From NCBI GenBank assembly GCA_022559845.1, contig CM040129.1, positions 1,550,001 through 1,614,000 of the forward strand: 64,000 bases of DNA. Direction: 5' to 3'. The DNA is from Amorphophallus konjac (taxonomy: Eukaryota; Streptophyta; Magnoliopsida; Alismatales; Araceae). How positions within the stretch are numbered: the first letter of the stretch is position 1; every line of letters starts with the position of its first letter. The position numbers and the translations under genes are program-made. Shown here in pieces: positions 35,890-47,787 of this stretch. The notes beneath the pieces were generated by a model. It searched no databases. It was not told where the DNA came from and worked only from the letters and a program-made list of their open reading frames with translations.

Positions 35890-36095
35890 TTGTTGCATCG
35901 GGGTTGGCGGTCGACCGGTAGGGTCTGGCGGTCGACCAGAAATCTACAGTGTTGAAGCCTTTTCGTTTCTGTTATTTTCGGTTGACCGAAATCCCTGGGC
36001 AGTCGACTGCTACTGAGATTTGCAGTAGTTTTTTGGTTGCTGGAATTTTCGGTCGACCGCCCCTAGGCCAGCGGTCGACCAAAATCTGGGAAAAT
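35890..36095. repeat. GGTCGACC palindrome cluster in the Copia LTR
   Basis: GCGGTCGACC, CGGTTGACCG, CAGTCGACTG and CGGTCGACCG recur around short GGTAGGG/CCTAGGCC spacers. This is the same type of pattern as in the other LTRs. Confidence 0.75.
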
Positions 36096-36365
36096 CTCAG
36101 ATTTCTCCCGTTCAGTCCCTTAACCCCTTTATCAGCCCATTCACGTCTGTGACATCAAACTCGGCAGAATCTTGAGGATGTCTTCATCCTTGCTTGGGCA
36201 CGATCATTGAGCTTTCACTTTTGCCATCTCCACTCCATTCCTTGGCTTATCTGTCATGAAAAAGCATCAAGTATTTCAGTCATATAAAAGTGGAAAACAT
36301 CAATGACTTATAGTGTTTGGCCATTATCAAAATCATGAATGATAAATGACCACATGGGCATAACA

Positions 36366-36381
36366 TTCTCCCCCTTTTTGA
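36366..36381 (-). other. Polypurine tract of the Copia element
   Basis: Minus strand CATCAAAAAGGGGGAGA, immediately before the LTR start; typical of Copia elements. Confidence 0.85.
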
Positions 36382-38227
36382 TGATGACAACACTGTGAGT
36401 CATTATTTGACAATAATGTCCAAGATGGCAAATTGTATGACATATGCAGCTCAAGATCCATGATGATGAAAGCATGTGAATGCGGATATGTATGCATGGA
36501 TGATCATATGCAGATCAAGATATCATATGCAGCTCAAGATCTTTGATGAAAGCATGTGAATGCTTTTGCAAATAATGTCGTCATAACAAAGTCTCCATGC
36601 ACAAAGTCTCCCCCATCACATATGAAGTGATTCTCCCCCATCACTCACAAAGGACTCACACAAAGAATTCTCCCCCTTTGCCCACAGCAAAAAGGATGGA
36701 TAAAGTAGAGTAGGTGACAAAGGTCGGTGAGACCAGAGGTGGAGGAGAGGGAAGAGCAAGCCATAATATGCAAACCTGAAACATATCGTGAGCAACATGT
36801 ACGGGTCAAAGATAATGAAATCCGATATCATCAACAGAGTTCGAAGAGCATCTACATTGAAGATTTAATAGAAATGAACCAAAGGTGTATATCATTGCAA
36901 TGTTTAACCTTCCCTTGTCTTATATATCCATATTCAATAACTGCTAAGGGAATAACACAAAAACTAGTATTGAGACTAAACAGACATGAGTAGAGCATGG
37001 AATGTTATGATCGCAGCAAATGTAATTTTCAGTATTTTTACAGTTGAAGGCATAAGACTCATATGTTATGAGCAGTCAAGTCTAGTACATATCTCCTAGC
37101 CATAAGAATACACGTTATTTAGACGCCAGTATTCCTAGGTATTTGGGAAGACTGACTATGATGCTTCAAAATGAACAGAGATAGCAAAATCACGTCATGA
37201 CATATCCAAGCTCATTTCTATGATGGGAAGATATGTTTCTCAGTGATTATGCCATTGATCTGCCTAGAGGCCAAATGTATTAGGACATAGATAACAGGGG
37301 CACATCATGACATGTCATTCATCACTTGATTTGATGACGGGACATATTTCTCCATGCAACAATATCATTGCTCTATCAAATTTATTTTTCAAGAATTCCA
37401 GCTCATCAAGATGTTTAACACCAATACTAAGCTATAGAGTATCACCAAGATTGTCATGAAATTTGGATTTTCAGATAGCAGGATAGTCATTCAAAGCATA
37501 ATATGCAATCTCTAGTTATGGTCTATAAAAACCAAGAACATAGATGATTTCATAACAAATATTTCAGAACTTCAAGGAAATCATTAAATCTGAACCGATT
37601 TCATTGAAAGGATAATCATCAGGGCACATAATAGAAAGCTCTTACTCCATATGTCTGTCTGTCTCATAATCTCGTATTAAAATTGGAAATTATTGAAGTT
37701 CAGATTGCAAGAGATTAAGAAAAGCAACAAGACTCCCCCTAAGGATATGCAGTGGATGCACTCAAGGAGTTATGTTTGAAGCAAGTGTAATGACAAATGT
37801 TAAGGAGAGGTTGACTTGTACCATGCAGGGGTTGACCTAGTCAAACATGAAGTTGGCAGAGATGAAATGTATGACCTGGCTGATGGTTGTACACTTATTA
37901 AGTGTAACTAAATGAAGATGAAATATATGCATGAATGCTTCAAAGAGACAACTCCCCCTTACTATATGGCTTATATGCGACAATGGCGCATGGTACTTGG
38001 TGGATGTGAATCCTCACGCATATTGAGTGCTTCTAGACAAACATAGCCTGCCTTTCCATACATCAACATTTAATATACCATGGCCATCCAAGAATGAAGC
38101 TACGCCACTTAAATAAGATCATCATTTCAATTTTTATTGGCCTGAAGTCTGCAAAGGCCAAGCTCCCTTCTGAGTGTTGTAAACTTGTCATTACACAAGG
38201 GCTTGGTGAAGATGTCAGTAATTTGAT
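36382..38227 (-). other. 3' non-coding region of the Copia element
   Basis: About 1.8 kb between the RNase H end and the polypurine tract. It has direct repeats of AGCTCAAGATC and CATATGCAGATCAAGAT near 36440-36540; no ORF worth calling. Confidence 0.6.
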
Positions 38228-41200
38228 TTAATGTATCAACAAAATACAGTTCAAAATTTTTCTTAAAGACTTCATCTCTAATGAAGTGATGCCTAATCTC
38301 AATATGTTTGGTCCTAGAGTGCTGGACTGAATTTTTACAAGGTTGATAGCACTGGTGTTATCACACAAAATCGGGACACAATCAAGATCTACTAAGTAGT
38401 CTTGAAGTTGGTGTTGAATCCACAACACTTGGGTGCCACAGCTCCCCGCAGCAACATATTCTGCCTCTGCGGTTGAGAGAGTAATCGAGTGTTGTTTCTT
38501 GGAGGCCCAAGAAACTAAACACCCGCCCAGAAACTGGCAGTCGTCACTAGTACTCTTGCGATCCAACTTGCATCCAGCGTAGTCCGCATCAGAATAAGAT
38601 ATAAGAGATAAATCACATGATGACGGATACCACAATCTCAAATCTTGAGTGCCGGCAAAATATCTAAGGATACGTTTGACGGCAGTCAAGTGAGATTCTC
38701 TAAGACTAGCTTGAAATCTAGCACAGAGGTAAACACTAAACTGGATATCTGGCCGGGATGCAGTCAAATAAAGTAAAGAGCCGATCATACCTCTATAGAT
38801 CTTTGCATCCACTAATTTACCATTTTCATCCGAATCCAGTGATGTTGTGGTGCTCATAGGAGGAGTTTCAATTATTTTACAGCTTGTCATGTCAAATCTT
38901 TTCAACAGCTCCTTGATATATTTAGCTTGACTTATGAAGCACCCGTCTTCTCCTTGGTTGACCTGTAAATCGAGAAAAAATTAGAGTTCTCCCATTAGGC
39001 TCATCTCGAATTCGCTAGTCATGAGGTTAGCAAATTCCTCACACATTTCAGATTTAGTAGAACCAAACATAATATTATCAATATAAATTTGAACAATCAA
39101 GATGTTCTTATCTTGCTTCTTGATGAAAAGTGTTTGATCTACCTTACCTCGTGTGTACCCTTTCTCAATGAGGAACGAGCTTAGTCTCTCATACCAAGCT
39201 CTTGGTGCTTGCTTCAGTCCATAAAGTGCTCTGTCTAGCTTGTATACAAAATCTGTATGGTTAGAGTTCTCAAAGTCAGGGGGCTGCTCAACATAGACTT
39301 CTTCTTTGATTAAATCATTTAAGAAAGCACTTTTTACATTCATTTGATATAGCTTTATTATAAGGGAGTATACAAAGTCAAGTAAAATTCTGATGGCCTC
39401 AAGTCTAGCAACTGGGGCATAAGATTCCTCAAAGTCTACCCAAACTCTTTATTATACCCTTGAGCCACCAATCTAGCCTTGTTTCTTATTATCTTACAAT
39501 CCTCACTGAGTTTGTTCCTAAAGACCCATTTAGTGCCTATGATAGATTGTGATAATGGTCTAGGAACAAGATGCCAAACTTTATTCTTTCAAACTGGTTT
39601 AACTCGTCTTGCATTGAATTTATCCAGTTTTCATCTTTTAATGCTTCATCAATATTCTTGGGTTCCTTCTGGGAGACAAGAGTAAGTTGATCTAGTCCTT
39701 CCATAATTTTAAAATGTGACCTTGTTCTAGGTGGATCATTCAAGCTACCAAGGACATTTTCTAAAGGATGATCCTTAAGAATTCTAATGTTTGTAAAATC
39801 ATTACCTTCTCCTGGAGCTTGATCCCTTGCATTGCATGATTCAGCTAGGTCATCATCTTCTCTTGTTTCTTCTTGTGGAGGATCATTCTTTTCCTTCATG
39901 CTTAGGAATTCCCCGTCTTCATCATTGTTCCTACAATAGTTATCATTTTTAGAATCATCATGATATTCATCAAAGGAAACATGGGGTGATTCTTCCACAG
40001 TTTGACCCTTAATGTTGTAAATTTTATAAGCCCTAGATCTATCAGAATATCCAAGGAATATACCGTCATCGCTCTTGGGCTCGAATTTATCTAAATCTCT
40101 TTTGTCATTATTGTGGATGAAGCATTTTGACCCAAACACTTTCATATATGTGAGAGAAGGCTTTTTACCTTTCAGCAACTCATAAGGAGTCTTTTTGGTG
40201 TGTGGTCTTATCATAGATCGGTTGATAATGTAACAAGCCGTGTTTACCGCCTCAGTTCAAAACTTCCTTGGGAGTTGCCGTTCGACAAGCATTGTTCTTG
40301 CCATCTCTATGAGTGTTTGATTCCTTCTTTCAACTACACCATTTTACTCTGGGGTTCTTGGTGATGAAAACCGATGTGAAATGCCTTCAGACCTACAAAG
40401 ATTATAGAATTCAGTATTTTCAAATTCATCACCATGATCAGATTGAAGCTTGGAGATTTTAAACTCACCGTCTTGCTTTATCTTCATATAGAGTGCCTGA
40501 AACTCATCAAAAGTATCATTTTTATGTGTGAGAAAGAAAACCCATGTGAACCTAGAGAAATCATCCACCAAGACACATCCATATTTTCTACCACTTAAAC
40601 TAACAATTCTGGTTGGACCAAACAGGTCCATATGAATCAACTCGAGTGGTTTGGATGACAAATTTTCAGATCTAGTCTTGAAGGATTTTCTTGTTTATTT
40701 ACCTAGGGCACACGCATCACACAATTTGTTTTCTTATTTAAAAGATAGTTCAGGCAAATCTCTCACCATTGAATGCTTTAACAGTTTATTTAAGACATTG
40801 TAGCTAGCATGTCCTAGTCTACGATGTCATAGCCAAGCAAGCTCAGATTTTGGTGCAGCAAGACAAAGGTTTATGTGAGTAGGATCATCTAAATCAATCA
40901 TGTAAACATTGTTGACTCTTTTATCAGAAAATTTTACCTTGTCGAATTTTGGTTCAAGGATTCTACATTCATGAGAGTCAAATAGCACTTTGTGACCTTT
41001 ATCACACAATTGACTTATACTGAGCAAGTTGTATTTCAAACCTTCAACTAGCAGCACGTTATAAATGGAGTTGGAGAGGTTCTTACCTACATTACATGTT
41101 CCAATGATTCTTCCTTTGTTGTCCCCTCCAAATGTGACGTGTCCTCCTTCCTTTTCCATCAAGAAATAGAATTTTGTTCTGTCTCCTGTCATGTGTCTTG

Positions 41201-41234
41201 AACAGCCGCTATCAAGGTACCACCTGTTATGCAT
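38228..41234 (-). pseudogene. Copia pol polyprotein (protease, integrase, RT, RNase H), broken
   Basis: Order on the minus strand is protease with LDSGCSRHMTG (about 41220), integrase with LIHMDLFGPT and LQSDHGDEF (40344-40661), then FLGYSDRSRAYKIYN (about 40080). Reverse transcriptase (38981-39343) has YGLKQAPRAWYERL, but the catalytic box reads YIDNI instead of the usual YVDDI, so one catalytic Asp is lost. RNase H follows (38228-38905; SYSDADYAGC, STAEAEYVA). At least five stops or frameshifts separate the pieces. Protease and integrase motifs, together with the AAAAAGGGGGAGA tract, resemble the SIRE-like Copia group. It is not functional. Confidence 0.9.
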
Positions 41235-43101
41235 GGCTGCAAGACATTCCTACACAAGGAATTAAGCAATGGTGTTTGGAACCCAATGAAATTTAGGTCC
41301 CATCATGCTCTTCAGATTTTCTAAACATGATACCATTTCTTTTGGAATCCAAACTTTCCTTGCATTCATATTTTCTTTGCTTATTGCAGGGATTTATTTT
41401 TTCTTTTCAGCTTTGGCATTCACTTTCCATTTAGAAGCCCTTTGATGTTGTTGGATTTGATGGGCATTTGAGAAAATCTGCTTCTTAATCCATTGACGCC
41501 ACTTGTTGGTTTTGGGTTGAAAGTAACTGTTTTGCCACCTAGGGGTTTGAAGCATATAAGATTGGTGCACAAAGGAATCACAGTTGCCCCAAAAATAAGG
41601 TGGTGTCGACCTATATGAATGGGAATGTCGAATGGTTCTATGTGCAACCCAGTTACAATGACATCTTGAGGCTGAAGTTATTTGGCGGCCTGATCGGGCG
41701 ATGGCCAAGGAAGTGTCGACCTATGCTGTGGGAATGGTTGACTCTTCTTAGACTTTTGAGGTTTCATCTTGGGGAGTTCAGTGGCTTCCTCTTCAACCTT
41801 TTCTTTTTCTTTATCACTTTATTTTTGTTGACTTTGATTGGGTGTTGTGTTTGAGGTGGAAGCATCAGAAGAGGAAACAAATGTGACAGTTTTTAACCCA
41901 ATTGACCTTTTATTTGTGGGTTCAAAACCCAACCATTCCTTGTTGAAATTCATTCTAGTACCTAGCAATGCATCTAGGTTTTCTCTTCCATCTACAAATT
42001 TTTCTACAGATTGTTGTTTATCCTTCAACTCTTTTTGTAGATTTTCAATATTTTGAAGAAGTTGAGTGTTGACTTGTTTGACAGCCTCATACTTCTCATT
42101 GCTCAATTTGCTATCCTTTTCATAGCTTTGCATTTTTAGCTTCATGCTATCAATCTCATTTCTTAAGTCTTCATTTTTAATTTCCAAGTCAACCATTTCT
42201 TTTCTTCCTTCTTCCAAATCCTCAATCATTTTTTTAAGATCGTCAATTTCAGTTTCAAGTGAAGCAGTCATTGAAAAAGTTGAGTGTTGACTTGTTTGAC
42301 AGCTTCATACTTCTCATTGCTCAATTTGCTATCCTTTTCATAGCTTTACATTTTTAGCTTCATGCTATCAATCTCATTTCTTAAGTCTTCATTTTTAATT
42401 TCTAAGTCAACTATTTCTTTTCTTCCTTCTTCCAAATCCTCAATCATTTTTTTAAGATCTTCAATTTCAGTTTCAAGTGAAGCAGTTTTATCATTCATAT
42501 CATGATCATGCACAAACAGGTTAATTTTCTTTTTCAATAATTTATTATCCTTTTTGTACATGTCATATTTTTCCATGAGCTGTATATATGCTTCCTCCCA
42601 ATCATCAATTGTGTAATTTTCAAATGGAGAGTTTACCTCAGTTTCTTCGTCACCTATGGCCATGAGACAAAGATATTCTTTTTCTTTGTCCGATGAGCTA
42701 GTTCCACCATCACTTTCTTCCTAGTCACTCCATGTGGACACTATGGCCTTGTTCTTCTTCTTGCCCTTCCATTTGTCAGCTTTTCTAAATTTTTCAGGAT
42801 AGTCAGTCTTGAAATGCCCTGGTTTGTTGCAAGAATAGTAAATGATCTTGTCAGCTTTCTTAAAGTTTTCAAATTTAGGTTTGAAACATTTCCTTATATG
42901 TGACCTTCCTCTCATGAGGTTTTTACCTTCCTTTCTCAGAAATTTTCTGAACTTACGTGTGAGCATGGCTACATCATCATCATCTCGCTCACTTGTAGAA
43001 GCCTCACCTTCATCAGAAGTACTTTGACCGTTGGGTCCCTCTTTGTTCTTAAGGTTGATCTCATAGGTCATCAACGACCCAATGAGTTCATCTACCTTAT
43101 T
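41235..43101 (-). pseudogene. Copia gag region with coiled coil, broken and partly duplicated
   Basis: Minus-strand frames at 42721-43107 (NKVDELIGSLMTYE; a CCHC-like knuckle reading CNKPGHFKTDYP with the last Cys replaced by Tyr), 42346-42663 and 41819-42271. The latter two are Lys/Glu coiled coils that repeat each other (LKKMIEDLEEGRKE, KNEDLRNEIDSMKLKM). The region is cut at 43101 by an LTR insertion. Confidence 0.8.
42053..42488 (-). repeat. Tandem duplication in Copia gag, 2 x about 218 bp
   Basis: GTTGAGTGTTGACTTG at 42061 recurs at 42279 and about 200 following bases are nearly identical. The duplicated peptide is the coiled-coil segment. Confidence 0.9.
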
Positions 43102-43750
43102 TGTCACGCCCCGACGCGGAATATCAGGACGTACAGTTAGAAACTAGCTAGAAAACAAATAAATATTCTAAACTAAACAATTACACAATGCTAAGGAAAG
43201 CTACAACTCTATTGATCAAGATGATTCCAAATCATTACAATAACCAACACTGCTAATACATGATCAAACATGACTTCCAATCTGAATTCTAATACAATAA
43301 CTGACTCCAAGAGTAACAAGTGCTAACACAACTCTAAGGAAATAACTAGAGGTAATCAACCATGCCAACTCGGCATCTACTACAAGTACACTCAAGAGAT
43401 AAGGTTGATCTCATAGGTCATCAACGACCCAATGAGTTCATCTACCTTATTTGTCACGCCCCGACGCGGAATATTGGGACGTACAGTTAGAAACTAGCTA
43501 GAAAGCAAATAAATATTCTAAACTAAACAATTACATAATGTTAAGGAAAGCTACAACTCTATTGATCAAGATGATTCCAAATCATTACAATAACCAACAC
43601 TGCTAATACACGATCAAACATGACTTCCAATCTGAATTCTAATACAATAACTGACTCCAAGAGTAACAAGGGCTAACACAACTCTAAGGAAATAACTAGA
43701 GGTAATCAACCATGCCAACTCGGCATCTACTACAAGTACACTCAAGAGAT
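43051..43750. repeat. Tandem duplication spanning a Copia/LTR junction, 2 x 350 bp
   Basis: 43051-43400 and 43401-43750 are about 98% identical (7 differences seen). Each copy holds 51 bp of Copia gag (AAGGTTGATCTCATAGG...) followed by 299 bp of LTR end beginning TGTCACGCCCCGACGC. Confidence 0.95.
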
Positions 43751-45034
43751 ATCACTCCTGCCCTTCCCCATCGGTATGCGCATCGTCACCTGAATAGCCT
43801 GGAAAGGGGGAAACAACAACTATGAGCTGACGCTCAGTAGGAAATAACATGCAAGTTTACGTGATTAACAAGTTAATTACATTTTCATATGCAATGCTAA
43901 GAAATGAAATAAATGATGATACAAATAAACAGCGAAATACAAAGATCTTGCAAGGTCAAGAAATATAATGATGACAAGAGGTAACAAGATAACAAGTACA
44001 AGAATTTACAACAAGAGATAGTAATAAAGAATTGAGAATTGGCCAACAAGCGAGTATTTTAAACATCATTTCAAGCACGATCAAGTAACAAGAGTAACAA
44101 GAGATTTTTCATGTCATAGACGTAACAAGCTAGTCAAGTACTCGATGCAATGCCTCACCATGTCATTAACATCCCATGGGCTCACTAACTTTCGGGCGCT
44201 CTCCCCAGGACCAGACCGGGTCCTTACGGTGCGTTGGCATCGATTGATTGGATACAAGATCCCACGATTGTCTAGACATTCAGTCAAGTTATATGGCCAA
44301 TTTAATCAGAGGAATTACTGCCACAAGTATGAGATTTAAGGACTAACTTGTCCTTGGATTCACTAAAACAAAAACTCGGTTATACGGTCACTTTGGGCCG
44401 CATTATAAGAATTGGACCAAAATTTGGTCCACGGGGTCAAGAAAGAACGGCTGACAGTGTACCGTTCAAGTGTGTAAGCAATCCATTCTACTGGAGTAAT
44501 AATGACTAAAACAGTAACTTGACAATCAATTTAATCCTAATTACCAAGTTAATATATCAAAGATTATCTATTATCATTTGCATTTAGCCAATTGCCAAAA
44601 AGCGGATTCAAGATGATGAGATAAGGAACAAGCTCATACAGGAATGAAATAGCATGCATTAACAGAAATCTAGTTACACAATTAACCACTAATTATGAGG
44701 GTTTCTATTTAACCATTGTATACGTTGAAATGAAGATGATAAACTGCATGTTTTTACACTATGTTTGCATGTAGGGACCAATGTTAATTGAAATCAAAGG
44801 GGTACATCAATAGGTCATTAGATCCTAAAAAGTATAGTTTTCAATTGTACTAAGTTGAATGAGTCGATCCCCTAATGATCCAGATCGATCCTCGGTTCAA
44901 AAACCAACATTTTCGGGTCAAACAGCACGTGGGTCGACCCCTGGAAATTTCCAGGCATGGGTCGACCCCTGGAATTCCAGGAGTCTGCCTGGTGATGGGT
45001 CGACCCATTGGGTCGACCCCTGCCAGGCAGAAGC
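43102..45034 (-). mobile_element. Long chromovirus-type LTR (minus), interrupted on its right side
   Basis: Begins TGTCACGCCCCGACGC at 43102 (duplicated at 43452). Read on the minus strand this is an LTR 3' end CGGGGCGTGACA, as at 60899. It shares TGAGC-loop-GCTCA (43823-43836) and the ACCAGACCGGGTCC landmark near 44210 with the other long LTRs. Its far end is not seen, because the 45035 element is inserted into it. The left flank TTATT would be its duplication. Confidence 0.7.
44925..45030. repeat. GGGTCGACCC / CCTGG palindrome cluster
   Basis: GGGTCGACCC occurs four times. Between copies lie CCTGGAAATTTCCAGG, CCTGGAATTCCAGG and a CTGCCTGG...CCAGGCAG pair, all palindromic. Confidence 0.85.
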
Positions 45035-47622
45035 TGTAATATCCCGGACCTTTCGGATCCTTTCTTCGTGGGTCCCGGATTTGGTTTTCGGAGTGTCCGG
45101 CTCTGTTGTGTCCGAAATTTCATTTCGGACATCTTTCGTGTTCGGATCGGCGCGATCCGGAGTTGTTTCGGAGGCCCGGAGGCGTTCTGCGGCTTTTCCG
45201 TGTGTGTTTTCCAATTTCCGGTGTGTGTTTCGACTTTTACTTCGGAAGCTCGCTGCGGGTGAACCGGGCCGTTCACCTGGGCACGAGTGGTACCGTTGCG
45301 ATTGGTGCGTTCCGAGGATCGCGGGGGTGTAATTTTTTATTTTTCAGAATTTTTTGGAATTTCTGGATTTTCTATAAAACCCCCTCTATTTTCTCTCTCT
45401 CCCCTACCCTCTTCTTCTTCTTCTTCTTCTTCTTCTTCTTCTTCTTCCTCATTCCTCCTCCACCGTAACCCTCTCCCTCTCCCTCTCCCTCTCTTCCTCC
45501 CGGTTGACCGCGGCGGACCCCTCTCCGGCTGTAGACGGCGGCGGGGTGACGGCGCGGTGACGTGGGCGGGGGCGAGGCGATCGTGGGGGCGTGCGGTGCT
45601 CGCGGGAAGCTTGAAGGACGAGGGTTTTCTAAGGCGTTTTTCACGATTCACGAACGATCCGGTGGAGCATTCGCTCCATTGAGGTAGGGTGACGTTCCTT
45701 AGCCTCTTGCCGTTCATTTCCGTGGTTTGTAGGCCGCGGGGAGGTCGAGAGGGGCTTGATTGAGCGGGTTTGGGGTTTTCCATGATTTGGGGAGAGCTCG
45801 CCCGATCTATGGTTTTAGCCCGCGATTTCACGTTTGGATAGCTTAGATGCATGCTAGGGGTCCCCAGGGGTCTTCCCCTTCGTTTTCCCCCTCTCCGGTG
45901 GAGGCACGGGGGCATGGTCGAAGTTTTGGGGGTTTTCCCGCCGTAGCGTGCTCGGGAGTGTGTAACGGTCACTCCAGTGACCGTCACATGCTTGTGACGC
46001 CCCTAGAGGGGTGCGTTACATTCCTGAGTAGTGTTTTTGGGGGTCGGGGGCTGTAACGGCCTCACGATAGACCGCCATTTGCCTATGAAACGCTTGGGTA
46101 GGGCCGTCAGGGGCTTTCGACCGTTGGTTTGTGACCGTTGGGGGTCAGGCCATGTAACGCACCGGGCTAGGCGCGTTACATGCGTGTAATGTGCTGGGGC
46201 AGGCGCGTTACTTCCTGTTTTCACCCCAAGTGCGAGGGCCATGTAACGCGCTGGGCCAAGCGCGTTACATGCTTGTGACGCGCCGGGGCTGGGCCGTCAC
46301 ATCTCTTTTGGCTTTGGGAGCGTGGGGGTGTGTAACGCATGGGGCCAAGCGCGTTACATTCTTGTAACGCGCCTGGACCAGGCCGTTACATCCCTTTCCC
46401 CTTTGACCATGTGACGGTCTGTTTTGAACCGTTAGGCGCATGTAACGGTCTCACCTAGACCGTTACTTGCTTGTGACGGCCCTAGGGTGGACCATCACAT
46501 GCCTGGTTGCCCCGTGAGGGTGGCAACCCCATTTTTACTCCGACTGTGGCCACCGTGTGACGGGGCTGGTGCGTGGGGTGATTCCCACACGTTGTCGGAT
46601 TCAGACGTTGTTTTCCGTTAACTCGAGAGTCTACTCCTTTGTGACCCTCCACTAGTCGTAGCCTATCAGTACGCGTGTGCTGGTCGCACCAGGGAGTGGT
46701 GTACGGGCTTACCCTGAGGACGGTTTTAGACTGGTTACCGTCGGGCCCCTCGTCAAATCAGAGTCCAGTGCCAGGGGAAAACCAGTCAGAGGGCCAGACC
46801 TAGGACGCGTGGTCTGTGTGTGCACACGTGGTTGGGGACAGTGGATGCACGTCGACGGGCGTGACCCCAGCTAGTCACTTGTTGTGGTTACTTGTACGGT
46901 GTTCGCGCCTCTGGTAGGAGCTACCACGCCAGGCGGTTCACCTGCGGCGCGGCGTAAGACGTCAGGGGACGCTACCGGCTGTGCTTCTAGTGGGTGGTAC
47001 TCCTGTCGAGTACGGAGTGGCAGTTAGTCAGTCGTGTGTTTCCGACCTTCGGGTTTTGTCGGGTGGGCCGTTGAGCTTCGGTCTTCTTACCGTGGCACGG
47101 GTGTCGGTTTGCGTGCCATGGGACCTTTGTTCTGTAGAGTACAGGGCTTTCTTTTCCGAGGTACTCTCCTACCGCTAGTGTAGTGATTTCTCGTCTTACG
47201 AGGTAGGGTTCGAGTGATCCCTACTGAGTCTTGTTCCGAGACTCATTCCCTGCGTGTTTTCACCGTGTTTCAGGTGAGGCGCCGCCCCGGGGGAGCGCGT
47301 CTGGGGTGCAGCGTGGTGCGGGTGCCCAGAGGTAGTGCCAGAGGTCAGAGCCGGGGTATGCCCCGTGTAGCTGTACTTTCCTTCCTTGTCACTGTACTAG
47401 TCGTGGACTATTGTTATTGTTGTTAATTTCTATTGTGGACCATGTAAAATGTTAATTTATTTCCTGCTTAATATTATAACTGGTTAATTTCTACAATTGT
47501 TTGTGATACTTGTGTAGTCTCCACACCATCATTTTAACCCTTCCGAGTCTTCGGGCTCGTGGGTGGCGGTGCGAGTCTCGGGTTATCGGGCCTTCCCGGT
47601 AATCGGATTCTCGGGTCGTTAA
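45035..47622 (+). repeat. 5' LTR of the 45035 chromovirus
   Basis: Starts TGTAATATCCCGG. The end before the primer site reads GTTAA where TTACA is expected, so the terminal CA seems mutated. It has a (TTC)n run at about 45411-45447, a hairpin-module array (45962-46498) and TGAGTCT-n7-AGACTCA at 47224-47244 followed by TTTCAGGT at about 47268. Confidence 0.8.
45962..46498. repeat. Array of paired 26-nt hairpin modules
   Basis: Modules with arms GTAACG/CGTTAC or GTGACG/CGTCAC, about 26 nt each, come in pairs separated by 6 nt (ATGCTT, ATGCGT, ATTCTT, TTGCTT). Pairs: 45962+45994, 46053+46085, 46154+46186, 46243+46275, 46332+46364, 46442+46473. Two adjacent pair-to-pair distances are exactly 89 nt. 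Confidence 0.9.
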
Positions 47623-47625
47623 AGC

Positions 47626-47637
47626 TGGTATCAGAGC
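47626..47637 (+). other. Primer binding site (tRNA-iMet type)
   Basis: TGGTATCAGAGC just downstream of the LTR. Confidence 0.9.
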
Positions 47638-47787
47638 GCGGTTGTGGAATTACATGAGAATCATAAGTAATTGTAGTGGTCCACTAGTCCATAGCGATGA
47701 TGTACAGGTGACGCTGGCATTAGGCACCGCGGGTTTATTTTGACCTTGCCGTTTTCGTGTTTTCTGTCTTTTGCTTCAGGAGCGAGT

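Larger units (their letters stand above)
26714..36365 (-). mobile_element. 3' LTR of a minus-strand Copia element, split by a CACTA transposon
   Basis: The right end reads CATAACA at 36359-36365 directly next to a polypurine tract (minus strand AAAAAGGGGGAGA, 36367-36381), so this is the LTR start. The left end is less certain; TGTTGAG at 26714 would give TGTT...AACA ends. Without the CACTA element and its duplication the LTR is about 1.57 kb. It contains the GGGGTGAATAG stretch near 26745 and AAGGTGGTTCAGACTGAATC after the CACTA element, both usual in Copia LTRs. Confidence 0.6.

Noticed and set aside
45337..45987. 216-codon minus-strand frame
   Set aside because: Antisense through the TTC repeat and GC-rich part of an LTR; Glu run comes from the microsatellite.
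45962..46498. CRISPR or integron attC-like array
   Set aside because: Palindromes with variable cores and paired spacing inside an LTR with PBS and gag-pol downstream; eukaryotic context rules both out.
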